A DNA stretch of 14,514 bases from assembly GCA_016195205.1 (NCBI GenBank), contig JACQAB010000058.1, forward strand, positions 1 through 14,514. The letters run 5' to 3'. Position 1 is the stretch's first letter. Each line of letters opens with the position of its first letter. Positions 7,212-14,047 of the stretch are shown here, one piece after another. Position numbers and translations under genes: made by a program. This DNA comes from Pseudomonadota bacterium. Its GTDB lineage: Bacteria > Pseudomonadota > Alphaproteobacteria > UBA9219 > RGZA01. Below the pieces are notes generated by a model, which worked only from the letters and a program-made list of their open reading frames with translations, searched no databases and was not told where the DNA came from.

Positions 7212-7805
7212 TTAAGCCGCGGCTTTTTCGCCTTTAACGGGCTTGTCCTTGCCCAGTACGGTTTCCAGCTTTTCGGCGGCCTTGTCCTGGTCGATCTTTT
7301 CGATCGCGGCCAGTTCACGGGCCAGGCGGTCAAGCGCCGACTGGTAAATCTGCCGTTCGCTGTAAGACTGTTCCGGCTGCTCGGTGCCGCGATGCAGATC
7401 GCGCAGCACTTCGGCAATCGCCACGGGGTCGCCCGAGTTGATCTTGGTTTCGTATTCCTGGGCACGACGGCTCCACATCACGCGGCGCACGCGGCTACGG
7501 CCCTGCAGGGTGCTCATGGCCTCTTTCATGCGGTCACGCGAGGAAAGGCGGCGAAGGCCTGAAGCCTGCGCCTTGGTTACGGGGACCTTCAGGGTCATGC
7601 GGTCGTTTTCGAAGGAAATACGGTAAAGCTTCACGCTTTCGGGGCGCATGGTTTTGTTCAGCGCCGGAACGGTGGCTTCTTCAATGCCCGTGACCAGGCC
7701 TACGCCATGCACGGGGTAAACCACGAAATCGCCCTTCTTGAATTCGGTTTTGGCGGCTATGGCCGGTTTTTCCTTTGTTTTCGCTACAGGCTTCGTCATT
7801 GTCAT
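7212..7805 (-). CDS. carD: CarD-family RNA polymerase-binding transcription regulator
   Basis: The protein has 197 aa. Residues about 21-78 form the Tudor-like RNA polymerase beta-subunit binding domain (FKKGDFVVYPVHGVGLVTGIEE). Residues about 80-185 are the helical DNA-contacting domain, with the conserved Trp at W111 (RRVMWSRRAQEY) and the AEVLRDLHR helix. CarD stabilises the open promoter complex. I place the start at 7803-7805 because a GAGGGGAG ribosome site precedes it by about 4 nt; a second ATG two codons later is possible, and an upstream ATG at 7847 would put the ribosome site inside the gene. The N-terminal 20 residues and C-terminal tail are Lys/Ala-rich. In alphaproteobacteria fdxA usually lies just upstream, and here only its 3' end is present (8127-8267). 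Confidence 0.95.
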   Translation of the reverse strand: MTMTKPVAKTKEKPAIAAKTEFKKGDFVVYPVHGVGLVTGIEEATVPALNKTMRPESVKLYRISFENDRMTLKVPVTKAQASGLRRLSSRDRMKEAMSTLQGRSRVRRVMWSRRAQEYETKINSGDPVAIAEVLRDLHRGTEQPEQSYSERQIYQSALDRLARELAAIEKIDQDKAAEKLETVLGKDKPVKGEKAAA

Positions 7806-8126
7806 CGAGCTCCCCTCAGTTTTAATGTTTATCCACAGGCTCAACACTAGCTAACGGACTAAAAAATAAGGCAAAAAACCATCGAGGCAGAAAACGCTGC
7901 CTACGTACCGATGACCCCACCTTTTAAGAAACTTTTTTCGCCTTCGCCTTGCCGTTCCAGCCCCAAACCCGAAATACAATATAGCAGCGAAAGTATTTTA
8001 CGGCAAAACTTTCGTGAGGGTTTTTAGTTTCATTAGGCTTTTCTTCAGTTTTTGCGGCTAACGCACCACACACCCTGTCACAAAATTACGTTTTTAAAGA
8101 GGTTAAAAGCCGGAATTATTGCGAAA
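7806..8126. other. Intergenic region between the fdxA remnant and carD
   Basis: No gene is seen. It should hold the carD promoter (minus strand), but I found no clear -35/-10 pair. Two inverted-repeat structures are visible: a composite hairpin at 7880-7913, and a 10-bp stem with a 2-nt bulge at 7988-8014 (CGAAAG.TTTT with AAAA.CTTTCG) that is followed on the plus strand by TTTTT at 8020-8025. Confidence 0.5.
7880..7913 (-). terminator. Possible terminator between fdxA remnant and carD
   Basis: An inner stem AGGCAG/CTGCCT (7885-7890, 7897-7902, 6-nt loop) is enclosed by CATCG/CGATG (7880-7884, 7909-7913) with a 6-nt one-sided bulge. On the minus strand it is followed at once by GTTTTTTG. It may be the former fdxA terminator or an attenuator in the carD leader. 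The bulge weakens the call. Confidence 0.4.
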
Positions 8127-8267
8127 TCAGCCGCCGGGCTTGTCGCTGAAGAACTTTTCGAATTTGCCTTCCATGCCTTTGTATTCGTCGGCATCGGCCG
8201 GCGCGGGCTTTTTGCGTGTGATATTCGGCCATTGCGTGGCATAGGTGCGATTCAACTCGAGCCATTT
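8127..8267 (-). pseudogene. fdxA: 3' remnant of fdxA (seven-iron ferredoxin), 46 codons
   Basis: Read on the minus strand, 8267 to 8127 encodes 46 residues and a TGA: it begins KWLELNRTYATQWPNIT, continues with KKPAPADADEYKGMEGKFEK and ends FFSDKPGG. This is the characteristic C-terminal extension (DUF3470 region) of FdxA ferredoxins. The whole N-terminal part with the Cys ligands of the 3Fe-4S and 4Fe-4S clusters is missing. Upstream of KWLEL the frame runs only about 11 more codons to an in-frame TAA (8301-8303) and offers no ATG or GTG start. The breakpoint lies near 8268-8280, immediately before the nadA ribosome site. Few or no disabling changes are seen inside the remnant, which suggests a recent truncation. 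Confidence 0.85.
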
Positions 8268-8292
8268 AATTTGGCAATCAAGGGAAGAAGCG

Positions 8293-9285
8293 ATGTTGGC
8301 TTATACGGATGCGGTGGCCAAGGCCACTGCCCCATTCTATCAGAAGGTGTCCCGCGCCATCCCGGCGCTGGAGTGGCCCTTCCACGCGCCTTACGTGGAC
8401 GCCATCAACCGCCTGAAGAAAGAGAAGAACGCGGTGATCCTGGCGCATAATTACCAGACGCCCGAGATTTACCACTGCGTGGCCGACTTCGTGGGCGATT
8501 CGCTGCAGCTGTCGGCCGAGGCGGCGCGCACGAAAGCCAGCATCATCGTCATGGCGGGAGTGGTGTTTATGGCGGAAACGGCCAAGCTGCTGAACCCCGA
8601 CAAAATGGTGTTGATTCCCGACCTTCAGGCGGGCTGCTCGCTGGCGGCCTCAATTACCGGGGCCGATGTGCGTCTGATGCGCGAAAAATACCCCGGTGTG
8701 CCGGTGGCGACTTATGTGAACTCCACGGCCGAGGTGAAGGCCGAAAGCGACATCTGCATTACCTCAAGCAACGCGGTGCGAGTGGTGGAAAGTTTGGGTT
8801 CAGACCGCGTGATCTGCCTGCCCGATGAATACCTGGCCAATTACATCGCCAAGAATACCAAGGTAAAAATCATCACCTGGAAAGGCCATTGCGAGGTACA
8901 TGAGCGTTTCACGGCGAAAGAGATCCGCGACTATCGCACCTCGTTCCCCGGGGCCGTCGTGCTGGCGCACCCCGAATGCCCACCCGAGGTGTTGTCGGAA
9001 GCTGATTTCGTGGGCTCGACCAGCGCCATGAGCCGCTATGTGAGCGAGAAGAAACCCAAACGCGTGGTGATGATCACCGAATGCTCGATGAGCGACAACG
9101 TGGCCATTGAAAACCCGGATGTGGAATTCGTGCGGCCCTGCAACCTGTGCCCGCATATGAAGCGCATTACGTTGCCCAAGATTCTGGAAAGCCTGGAGAA
9201 AGAGCAGTTCAAGGTGGACATTCCCGCCGAAATCGCCGCGCGCGCCCGGCTTGCGGTTGAGCGCATGCTGGCGGTGAAGAAGTAA
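8293..9285 (+). CDS. nadA: Quinolinate synthase
   Basis: The protein has 330 aa, within the family range. It condenses iminoaspartate with dihydroxyacetone phosphate to quinolinate in de novo NAD synthesis, using an oxygen-sensitive 4Fe-4S cluster. Visible motifs are AHNYQ (51-55), GDSLQLS (68-74), DLQAGCSLA with C115, TYVNSTAEVKAESD (140-153), CITSSNA (155-161), HPECPPEV with C229, GSTSAM (241-246) and PCNLCPHMK with C283/C286. C115, C229 and most likely C286 should bind the cluster. I chose the ATG at 8293 because AGGGAAG (8281-8287) precedes it at normal spacing; an in-frame ATG at 8245 would run antisense through the fdxA remnant. No nadB or nadC is in the window. The gene adjoins a rearrangement breakpoint. 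Confidence 0.96.
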   Translation: MLAYTDAVAKATAPFYQKVSRAIPALEWPFHAPYVDAINRLKKEKNAVILAHNYQTPEIYHCVADFVGDSLQLSAEAARTKASIIVMAGVVFMAETAKLLNPDKMVLIPDLQAGCSLAASITGADVRLMREKYPGVPVATYVNSTAEVKAESDICITSSNAVRVVESLGSDRVICLPDEYLANYIAKNTKVKIITWKGHCEVHERFTAKEIRDYRTSFPGAVVLAHPECPPEVLSEADFVGSTSAMSRYVSEKKPKRVVMITECSMSDNVAIENPDVEFVRPCNLCPHMKRITLPKILESLEKEQFKVDIPAEIAARARLAVERMLAVKK

Positions 9286-9292
9286 TAGGGTC

Positions 9293-9895
9293 TTATTTCT
9301 CGTATTTGAACACAGTTACAAGCCCACTTTTTTTGTGGTGGTGGTCCAGCGTGAATTTTCTGCCTTTCATGTTTACCGTTGAAATATTACGCACGCCGGC
9401 GGGGATGACGGGAACATTCTCCATTCCATGAAGTTCCATCAATTCTTTTAAAAATCCACGTTTGCTAGCGGCGTCAAGATCGAGCAGCAGCGTGCTCACC
9501 ATATTGGCGATTAAGGTTACCCCGTGTTCACTGCTTTCATTGTATTTAAAGCGCGTATTGACCGTGACAATGATTTGGTTGTCTTCAACCGCAATCCCGT
9601 GCACGATTTGTTTTTTCCATTCCGCCACTGTTTTATCCGTTGTTGCTGTGGCGCGATACAGGTTGATGAAGATATCACGCGGCTCGCATGCTGTTTCGGG
9701 CACGGCAACATAATCTTTACGGCCACGCCAAAATTGTGGACGAGAGGTAACTTCATGCTGGGCAAGATAAAGAGCAGCCTCGGCCAAGCGGGCCACGTTA
9801 CCTTCGTTTATATCGCCCATGCCGATGACAGGGCCGTGTTTTGTCTGGACAAGAGATATATTGGGAAAACCCGAAATTTGCTGAGGATATGACAT
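9293..9895 (-). CDS. Hypothetical protein, 200 aa, with its own strong promoter
   Basis: I do not recognise this protein. It has no signal peptide or membrane span, so it is probably cytoplasmic. It looks globular: a small N-terminal segment (SLVQTKHGPVIGMGDINEGN, about 14-33), a helix, then several beta-strand-like stretches (QIIVTVNTRFKY, about 107-118) and a basic, His-rich C-terminal region (LDHHHKKSG, about 183-191). A GGAG sits 5 nt before the ATG, and a good promoter lies 32-59 nt upstream. It is convergent with nadA, with only 7 nt between the stops. Base composition is visibly lower in GC than nadA (57 G+C of the 120 bases 9481-9600), which suggests acquisition, though this is weak evidence. 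Confidence 0.8.
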   Translation of the reverse strand: MSYPQQISGFPNISLVQTKHGPVIGMGDINEGNVARLAEAALYLAQHEVTSRPQFWRGRKDYVAVPETACEPRDIFINLYRATATTDKTVAEWKKQIVHGIAVEDNQIIVTVNTRFKYNESSEHGVTLIANMVSTLLLDLDAASKRGFLKELMELHGMENVPVIPAGVRNISTVNMKGRKFTLDHHHKKSGLVTVFKYEK

Positions 9896-9926
9896 GCGTG
9901 CTCCAAAGTCGTTGAATATGCGGGTG

Positions 9927-9954
9927 ACTATAAAACATTCTTCACGGTGGTCAA
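9927..9954 (-). promoter_or_regulatory. Sigma-70-type promoter of the 200-aa gene
   Basis: On the minus strand, TTGACC (-35, 9949-9954) and TATAGT (-10, 9927-9932) are separated by 16 nt; each matches consensus at five of six positions. The predicted transcript starts near 9920, giving a leader of about 25 nt that contains the GGAG ribosome site. This is the best promoter in the window. Confidence 0.65.
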
Positions 9955-9986
9955 CATTTCTTACTTTCGCTTTTTCATGGGATTAC

Positions 9987-9998
9987 CGTTAATTAACG
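9987..9998. promoter_or_regulatory. 12-bp perfect palindrome upstream of the 200-aa gene promoter
   Basis: CGTTAATTAACG is a perfect 12-bp palindrome 32 nt upstream of the -35 box. It could be a binding site for a dimeric regulator. This is sequence-only evidence. Confidence 0.3.
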
Positions 9999-10038
9999 CA
10001 TGCCCTCGACGAAACCAGACTCCCGCGGTAAAGAGTAA

Positions 10039-10275
10039 TCACTGAGGAGCTAGCACACTGCGGCGGCTGCCCACATGCAGCGTAGTTCGCCCCTCCGTTG
10101 CATACATTCTGGGAAGCGCCGGCTCGTTTCTTCCCGGAAATTCCCTGCCGCCTCTTAAATCGCCGGCATAGAACTGCATGGCGGCTTGCGAATGCCGGGG
10201 GCCGGAAACAGCAAAGACCTCCGACGCTGCAAGGGGGGCACCATCGGTGATAAGATCAAAGGCCATGCGAGACAT
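10039..10275 (-). CDS. Small hypothetical protein, 78 aa
   Basis: I do not recognise this small protein. It has no membrane segment or signal peptide. The N-terminal half is mildly hydrophobic (FDLITDGAPLAASEVFAVSG) and the C-terminal half is Arg/Gly-rich. A real gene is supported by AGGAGA 5-6 nt before the ATG and by a plausible promoter upstream. The alternative is a chance frame in GC-rich DNA, but the ribosome site argues against that. It is transcribed divergently from the chorismate mutase gene, with 90 nt between their starts. Confidence 0.6.
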   Translation of the reverse strand: MSRMAFDLITDGAPLAASEVFAVSGPRHSQAAMQFYAGDLRGGREFPGRNEPALPRMYATEGRTTLHVGSRRSVLAPQ

Positions 10276-10307
10276 TGGAATCTCCTGTTTGGATAAACTC
10301 TGCCTTG

Positions 10308-10336
10308 ATGCTATTCAGCGCTCTTCCCACTGGCAA
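10308..10336 (-). promoter_or_regulatory. Candidate promoter of the 78-aa gene
   Basis: On the minus strand, TTGCCA (-35, 10331-10336) and TAGCAT (-10, 10308-10313) are spaced by 17 nt. They match consensus at five and four of six positions. The start would fall near 10301, about 25 nt before the ATG. It lies in the divergent region shared with the chorismate mutase operon. Confidence 0.45.
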
Positions 10337-10365
10337 CGGATTAATCTAGGTTAAGCACCGCCCTC

Positions 10366-11205
10366 ATGCCCGACGAAAAAAAGCTTCAACAACTGCGCGA
10401 CCAGATCGACACCATCGATATGCAGATGCTTGCGCTTTTGAAACAGCGCGCCGATATCGTGGCCCAGGTGGCCGGAGTAAAAGGCAAGCTGCCGATTTAC
10501 ATTCGCCCCGGACGCGAAGCGAAAATGATGCGCGTGCTTCTATCCAAGGATACCGGCCGGTTGCCGAAGGGTTTAATCCATCGCCTGTGGCGCGAAATGA
10601 TCGGCGCCTTCACCCTGCAGGAAGGCGGGTTGAAAGTGGCGGTGGCCGCCACGAAAGAAGAGCCGGGCCTGTGGGACCTGACGCGCGATCACTTCGGCAG
10701 TTTCACGCCCATGCAGGCTTACACCTCGGCGACGGCGGCCTTGCGCGAGGTGCTTTCCGGCAAGGCGCAGGTGGCCGCGCTGTCTTTCCCGAAAGCGGAG
10801 GGCGAAGTGTGGTGGCGCCAGTTGCTGGAAGGGGAAAACCTGCCGAAAATTTTCTATCGTTTTCCGTTTGATGCCCAGCGCGGCAACGCGCGCCCCGGCG
10901 GCGACGGCATTGTGGTGGGCAATCTTGAACCTGAAGAAACCGGGCAGGATGTTACCGTGCTTGGCGTGGAGTGGAAAAGCGATCCGCCAAAAAATGCCAT
11001 TGGCAGAACCCTGCGGGCCCTGCCGCTTCCCATCTCGGCGCATCTGGTCATTGAAGCCAAGGGCGCACTGCCCTGCAGCTGGATCGAGTTGAAAGGCTTC
11101 GCCGCCGCCGATCACAGCGGATTAAAAAACTGGCTTGCGGCAAATAAAGATATTATTCTGCGTGGTAGGATCCTGGGGTCGTATCCGGTTCCTCTTTCTG
11201 TCTAG
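10366..11205 (+). CDS. Chorismate mutase (AroQ) with degenerate prephenate-dehydratase/ACT tail
   Basis: The protein has 279 aa. Residues 4-88 are an AroQ chorismate mutase: R11, R28, K39, R50, E51 and Q85 match the catalytic positions of the E. coli PheA mutase domain, so conversion of chorismate to prephenate is likely intact. Residues about 89-170 resemble a shortened prephenate dehydratase (LKVAVAATKEEPGL, HFGSF), but the catalytic TRF motif reads YRF (164-166) and no VPIENS-type motif is seen. Residues about 195-274 look like an ACT domain without its ESRP motif, ending in RILGSYP, the usual end of PheA ACT domains. It is shorter than E. coli PheA (386 aa). It is the first gene of the operon, with hisC 8 nt downstream. 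No clear ribosome site is visible before the ATG. Confidence 0.85.
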   Translation: MPDEKKLQQLRDQIDTIDMQMLALLKQRADIVAQVAGVKGKLPIYIRPGREAKMMRVLLSKDTGRLPKGLIHRLWREMIGAFTLQEGGLKVAVAATKEEPGLWDLTRDHFGSFTPMQAYTSATAALREVLSGKAQVAALSFPKAEGEVWWRQLLEGENLPKIFYRFPFDAQRGNARPGGDGIVVGNLEPEETGQDVTVLGVEWKSDPPKNAIGRTLRALPLPISAHLVIEAKGALPCSWIELKGFAAADHSGLKNWLAANKDIILRGRILGSYPVPLSV

Positions 11206-11213
11206 AGACTTTC

Positions 11214-12356
11214 ATGCCCGACCGTTTGCAGCCCTTGCTCTTCCTTGAGGCGATTACGCCTTATCAGTCCAGCGTCAACAAGGTGGAAGACCGGGGCGGC
11301 AAAATCCGCCTGTGCTACAACGAAGGCGCTTTCGGCCCCAGCCCGCGTGCGATTGAAGCGGTGCGCTTTTCCGCCAGCACCCAGCACCGTTACCCTGACA
11401 TGGGTTATGCCCGCCTGCGCCAGGCTTTGGCCGACCGTTACAATCTGGATCCCCTGCGCATTGTGTGCGGCGCGGGGTCGGATGACCTGATCGGCCTGTT
11501 GGTGCACGCCTTCATGCGCGAAGGCGATGAGGCGGTATGCAGCCAATACGGCTTTGCCATGTATCCGGTGGCCGCCAAAAGCGTGGGCGCCAAGCCGGTG
11601 ATGGCGCTCGAGAAGGAAATGCGCACCGATCTGAAGGCTATGCTGGCCGCGGTGACTCGGCGCACCAAAATGGTGTTTCTGGCCAATCCGAACAATCCCA
11701 CCGGCAGCTGGGTGGCGCGTAATGAAATGAATGAATTCCTGCGTGAATTGCCGCCGCATATTCTGGTGGTGTATGACGCCGCCTATGCCGATTACATGGA
11801 AGAAGAAGATTATAGCGACGGCTTTGAATGGGTGGGGGCCGAGGGGCGCGTTTGCGCGCTGCGCACTTTTTCAAAAATCCATGGTTTGGGCGGCATGCGC
11901 GTGGGCTTCTGCTATGGCCCGAAGGTGGTGGCCGACGCGCTGAACCGCGTGCGCAATCCCTTCAACGTCAGCATGGCGGGCGAGGCCGCCGCCATGGCCA
12001 GCCTAAAAGACCAGACGTTTATCGACAACTGCCGCCGCCACACCCTTATGTGGCGGGAAAAGCTGGCCGATCATCTGCTGGCGCACGGCTTCCGCCCTTA
12101 TCCCAGCCGGGGGAATTTCCTGCTGGTCGGCACCCATTCGCCCGAGCACGCGCAAGACCTGTTCCGTTATCTGGAAGAACGGAATATTCTGATCCGCCCC
12201 ATGGCGGGGTATGGCCTGGCCGATTGCGTGCGCATTTCGGTGGGGCTGGAAGAGGAAATGAAGGCGCTGTTCAAGGTGCTGGACGAATACAGGGACAAAC
12301 ATGTTAAAGAAGGCGCAAAAGCCCTCAAAGAAAGCCTCAGCGAAGCCGTTCAATAA
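11214..12356 (+). CDS. HisC-type class II aminotransferase (histidinol-phosphate / aromatic)
   Basis: The protein has 380 aa and is a PLP enzyme of fold type I. Visible motifs are YNEGAFGPSP (35-44), the Tyr-containing HRYPDMGY (58-65), NPNNPTGS (158-165), D188 and Y191 in VVYDAAYADY, the PLP lysine K221 in RTFSKIHGLGGMRVG, and R340 in RISVG, which binds the substrate carboxylate. Family members make histidinol phosphate or transaminate phenylpyruvate, hydroxyphenylpyruvate or arogenate. Its place between chorismate mutase and prephenate dehydrogenase suggests a main or dual role in tyrosine/phenylalanine synthesis, as reported for HisH of Zymomonas; sequence alone cannot decide. The C-terminal tail (about 362-380) is charged, and its coding region overlaps the start of the next gene by 56 nt. 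Confidence 0.92.
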   Translation: MPDRLQPLLFLEAITPYQSSVNKVEDRGGKIRLCYNEGAFGPSPRAIEAVRFSASTQHRYPDMGYARLRQALADRYNLDPLRIVCGAGSDDLIGLLVHAFMREGDEAVCSQYGFAMYPVAAKSVGAKPVMALEKEMRTDLKAMLAAVTRRTKMVFLANPNNPTGSWVARNEMNEFLRELPPHILVVYDAAYADYMEEEDYSDGFEWVGAEGRVCALRTFSKIHGLGGMRVGFCYGPKVVADALNRVRNPFNVSMAGEAAAMASLKDQTFIDNCRRHTLMWREKLADHLLAHGFRPYPSRGNFLLVGTHSPEHAQDLFRYLEERNILIRPMAGYGLADCVRISVGLEEEMKALFKVLDEYRDKHVKEGAKALKESLSEAVQ

Positions 12357-13248
12357 GGTTGCCGTTATCGGTGTGGGCCTGATTGGGGCCTCGCTGGCGC
12401 TGGCGCTGCGTGAACGAAAGTTGGCCAATAAAATCGTCGCGGGCGACAAGAACGCCAAGCATTGCGCTCTGGCGCTGCGCAAAAAAATCGCCGATGAAGC
12501 CACCACCAATCTGGCCCGCGTGGTGAAAGACGCCGATCTGGTGGTGCTGTGCACCCCTGTGGCCAGCATGGGCGCGGTGGCCAAGGTGATTGCCCCTTCC
12601 TTGAAAAAAGGCGCGATCCTCAGTGATGTGGGATCGGTGAAGCAGGCGGTGGTGGAGGGCGTGGGCCCGCATGTGCCGCGCGGCGTGCATTTTGTTCCGG
12701 CACATCCCATTGCGGGCACCGAGCACTCGGGCCCTCTGGCCGGGCGGGCCGATTTATTCGAAGGCCGCTGGTGCATTATCACTCCCGTGCGTGGCGGTGA
12801 TGCCAAGGCGGCGCAAAAACTGACCAAATTGTGGGAAAAGCTGGGCTCGCGCATCAAGCGCATGGATGCCAAGCATCATGACAGGGTGCTGGCCATCACC
12901 TCGCACCTGCCGCATTTGATTGCCTACACCATTGTTTCCACGGCTTCGGATCTGGGCACACATTTGAAGGACGAGGTGATCCGCTTTTCGGCCAGCGGCT
13001 TCCGTGACTTCACGCGCGTGGCGGCCAGTGACCCCGTGATGTGGCGCGATGTGTTTCTGAATAACCGCGAGGCGGTGCTGGAAATCATTCAACGCTTTTC
13101 GGAAGACCTTACCGCCCTGCAGCGGAACATAAGATGGGGCGAGGGCGATAAGCTGTTCAAGCTGTTCAGCCAGTCGCGCGCCATCCGCAAGGCGGTGCTG
13201 GATCAAAAACAAGATACCAATGAGCCGATGAGCAAGAGGAAGCCTTAA
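12301..13248 (+). CDS. tyrC: Prephenate (or arogenate) dehydrogenase
   Basis: The protein has 315 aa and oxidatively decarboxylates prephenate or arogenate towards tyrosine with NAD(P)+. A Rossmann motif VAVIGVGLIGASL spans 20-32. The family motifs LSDVGSVK (107-114), HPIAGTEHSG (135-144, catalytic H135), ITSHLPHLIAY (199-209) and SDPVMWRDVFLNN (243-255) follow. The ATG at 12301 is preceded by AGGGA at 5 nt and lies inside the aminotransferase gene, so translation is probably coupled. The first 17 residues are a Lys-rich extension, since the Rossmann fold begins only at about 19. Its TAA interlocks with the stop of the broken DUF4238 gene on the opposite strand (13245-13248). Confidence 0.93.
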   Translation: MLKKAQKPSKKASAKPFNKVAVIGVGLIGASLALALRERKLANKIVAGDKNAKHCALALRKKIADEATTNLARVVKDADLVVLCTPVASMGAVAKVIAPSLKKGAILSDVGSVKQAVVEGVGPHVPRGVHFVPAHPIAGTEHSGPLAGRADLFEGRWCIITPVRGGDAKAAQKLTKLWEKLGSRIKRMDAKHHDRVLAITSHLPHLIAYTIVSTASDLGTHLKDEVIRFSASGFRDFTRVAASDPVMWRDVFLNNREAVLEIIQRFSEDLTALQRNIRWGEGDKLFKLFSQSRAIRKAVLDQKQDTNEPMSKRKP

Positions 13249-14046
13249 TCCCTGACTATTTCCGCAATGCTTTGAGTGCTGTAATTAAAATATCCATTGG
13301 CACGAGGGATTTTCTGAGTTGATGGTTCGATGCGGAAGTTTCGGTTTTTAGCAATGAATTCTGCTGTCCAGTCCCACTTCTCTGAAAAAAAGACTAAATC
13401 TTCAGCACATTGCACAATCATTTTGTTTATCTTTGATGCTTCAGTATCTTTCAGACTCTTGCGCAGATATCGAAATTTAGAGAAAGAAAGATCGGAATTT
13501 CCGGACCTTAGGCTTGTGTCGGGAATTATTCGGATGGCCATCTTTGGAGATAATGGAAAAATTTTATTCATAGTTCGTGGATCAGAAGATTTTTCTATTG
13601 CAATTGGATAATCGCTGGAAAAGAAGGGGTTTGAATCTTCATTGTTGAATAAAAATTCCCACGCCGAATTACCGAAAGTAGATATTAGCCGAAGAATATT
13701 CCCCACCCCAATCGCCTGAGGGTATCCGCATACCTGTTGGAGAGCACGTGGTAATATAAGAAACAAACCCTGCTAGCGTATATATACACTCCTCGTCGAT
13801 TTTATCTTCCCTTACCTTTTCTAGCGATGAGGTGTATTTCGGTTCTATACTTTTTAAAAATTCTTCTACCGCCCTATCTTCTCTTAGATAAGCATTCGTA
13901 TTACCATCTTCTATACGGCAAACACTTTGTGCATCGCATACAAAGTATTTTAGGTCAGATTTTCTAGTGGCGTGCATTAAATTCCCCAAGGCAGGGGAAT
14001 AAAACTTTTTCAAGTAAACTTGGGAAATGTAGTGATCGAGTGGCAC
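13245..14046 (-). pseudogene. DUF4238-type gene broken by internal deletion and frameshift
   Basis: Two minus-strand frames together give one DUF4238-like protein. The first, from GTG 14044-14046, starts MPLDHYISQVYLKKFYSP and keeps family-like sequence to GMRI (about residue 108, near 13723), then reads nonsense to a stop at 13669. The second frame takes over at YPQAIG (also near 13723) and runs through NPFFSSDYP and CAEDLVFF to TAA 13245-13247. I recall roughly 50 more residues between these blocks in the family, so a deletion that also shifted the frame fits best. DUF4238 function is not established. The region is AT-rich (39 G+C in bases 13381-13500) against GC-rich neighbours, which points to horizontal origin. 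It begins one nucleotide after the lpd stop, without a ribosome site. Confidence 0.75.
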
Positions 14047-14047
14047 G

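Noticed and set aside
8245..8292. Upstream in-frame ATG extending nadA by 16 codons
   Set aside because: The extension runs antisense through the fdxA remnant and lacks a ribosome site, whereas AGGGAAG precedes the ATG at 8293.
10289..10317. Plus-strand promoter TTGGAT-17-TATTCA for the chorismate mutase operon
   Set aside because: Each box matches consensus at only about three positions; the overlapping minus-strand promoter is better.
13245..14046. DUF4238 gene plus neighbouring orphans as a new defence system
   Set aside because: The gene is broken, stands alone, and no nuclease, helicase, toxin or phage-related gene is nearby; no evidence links the orphans.
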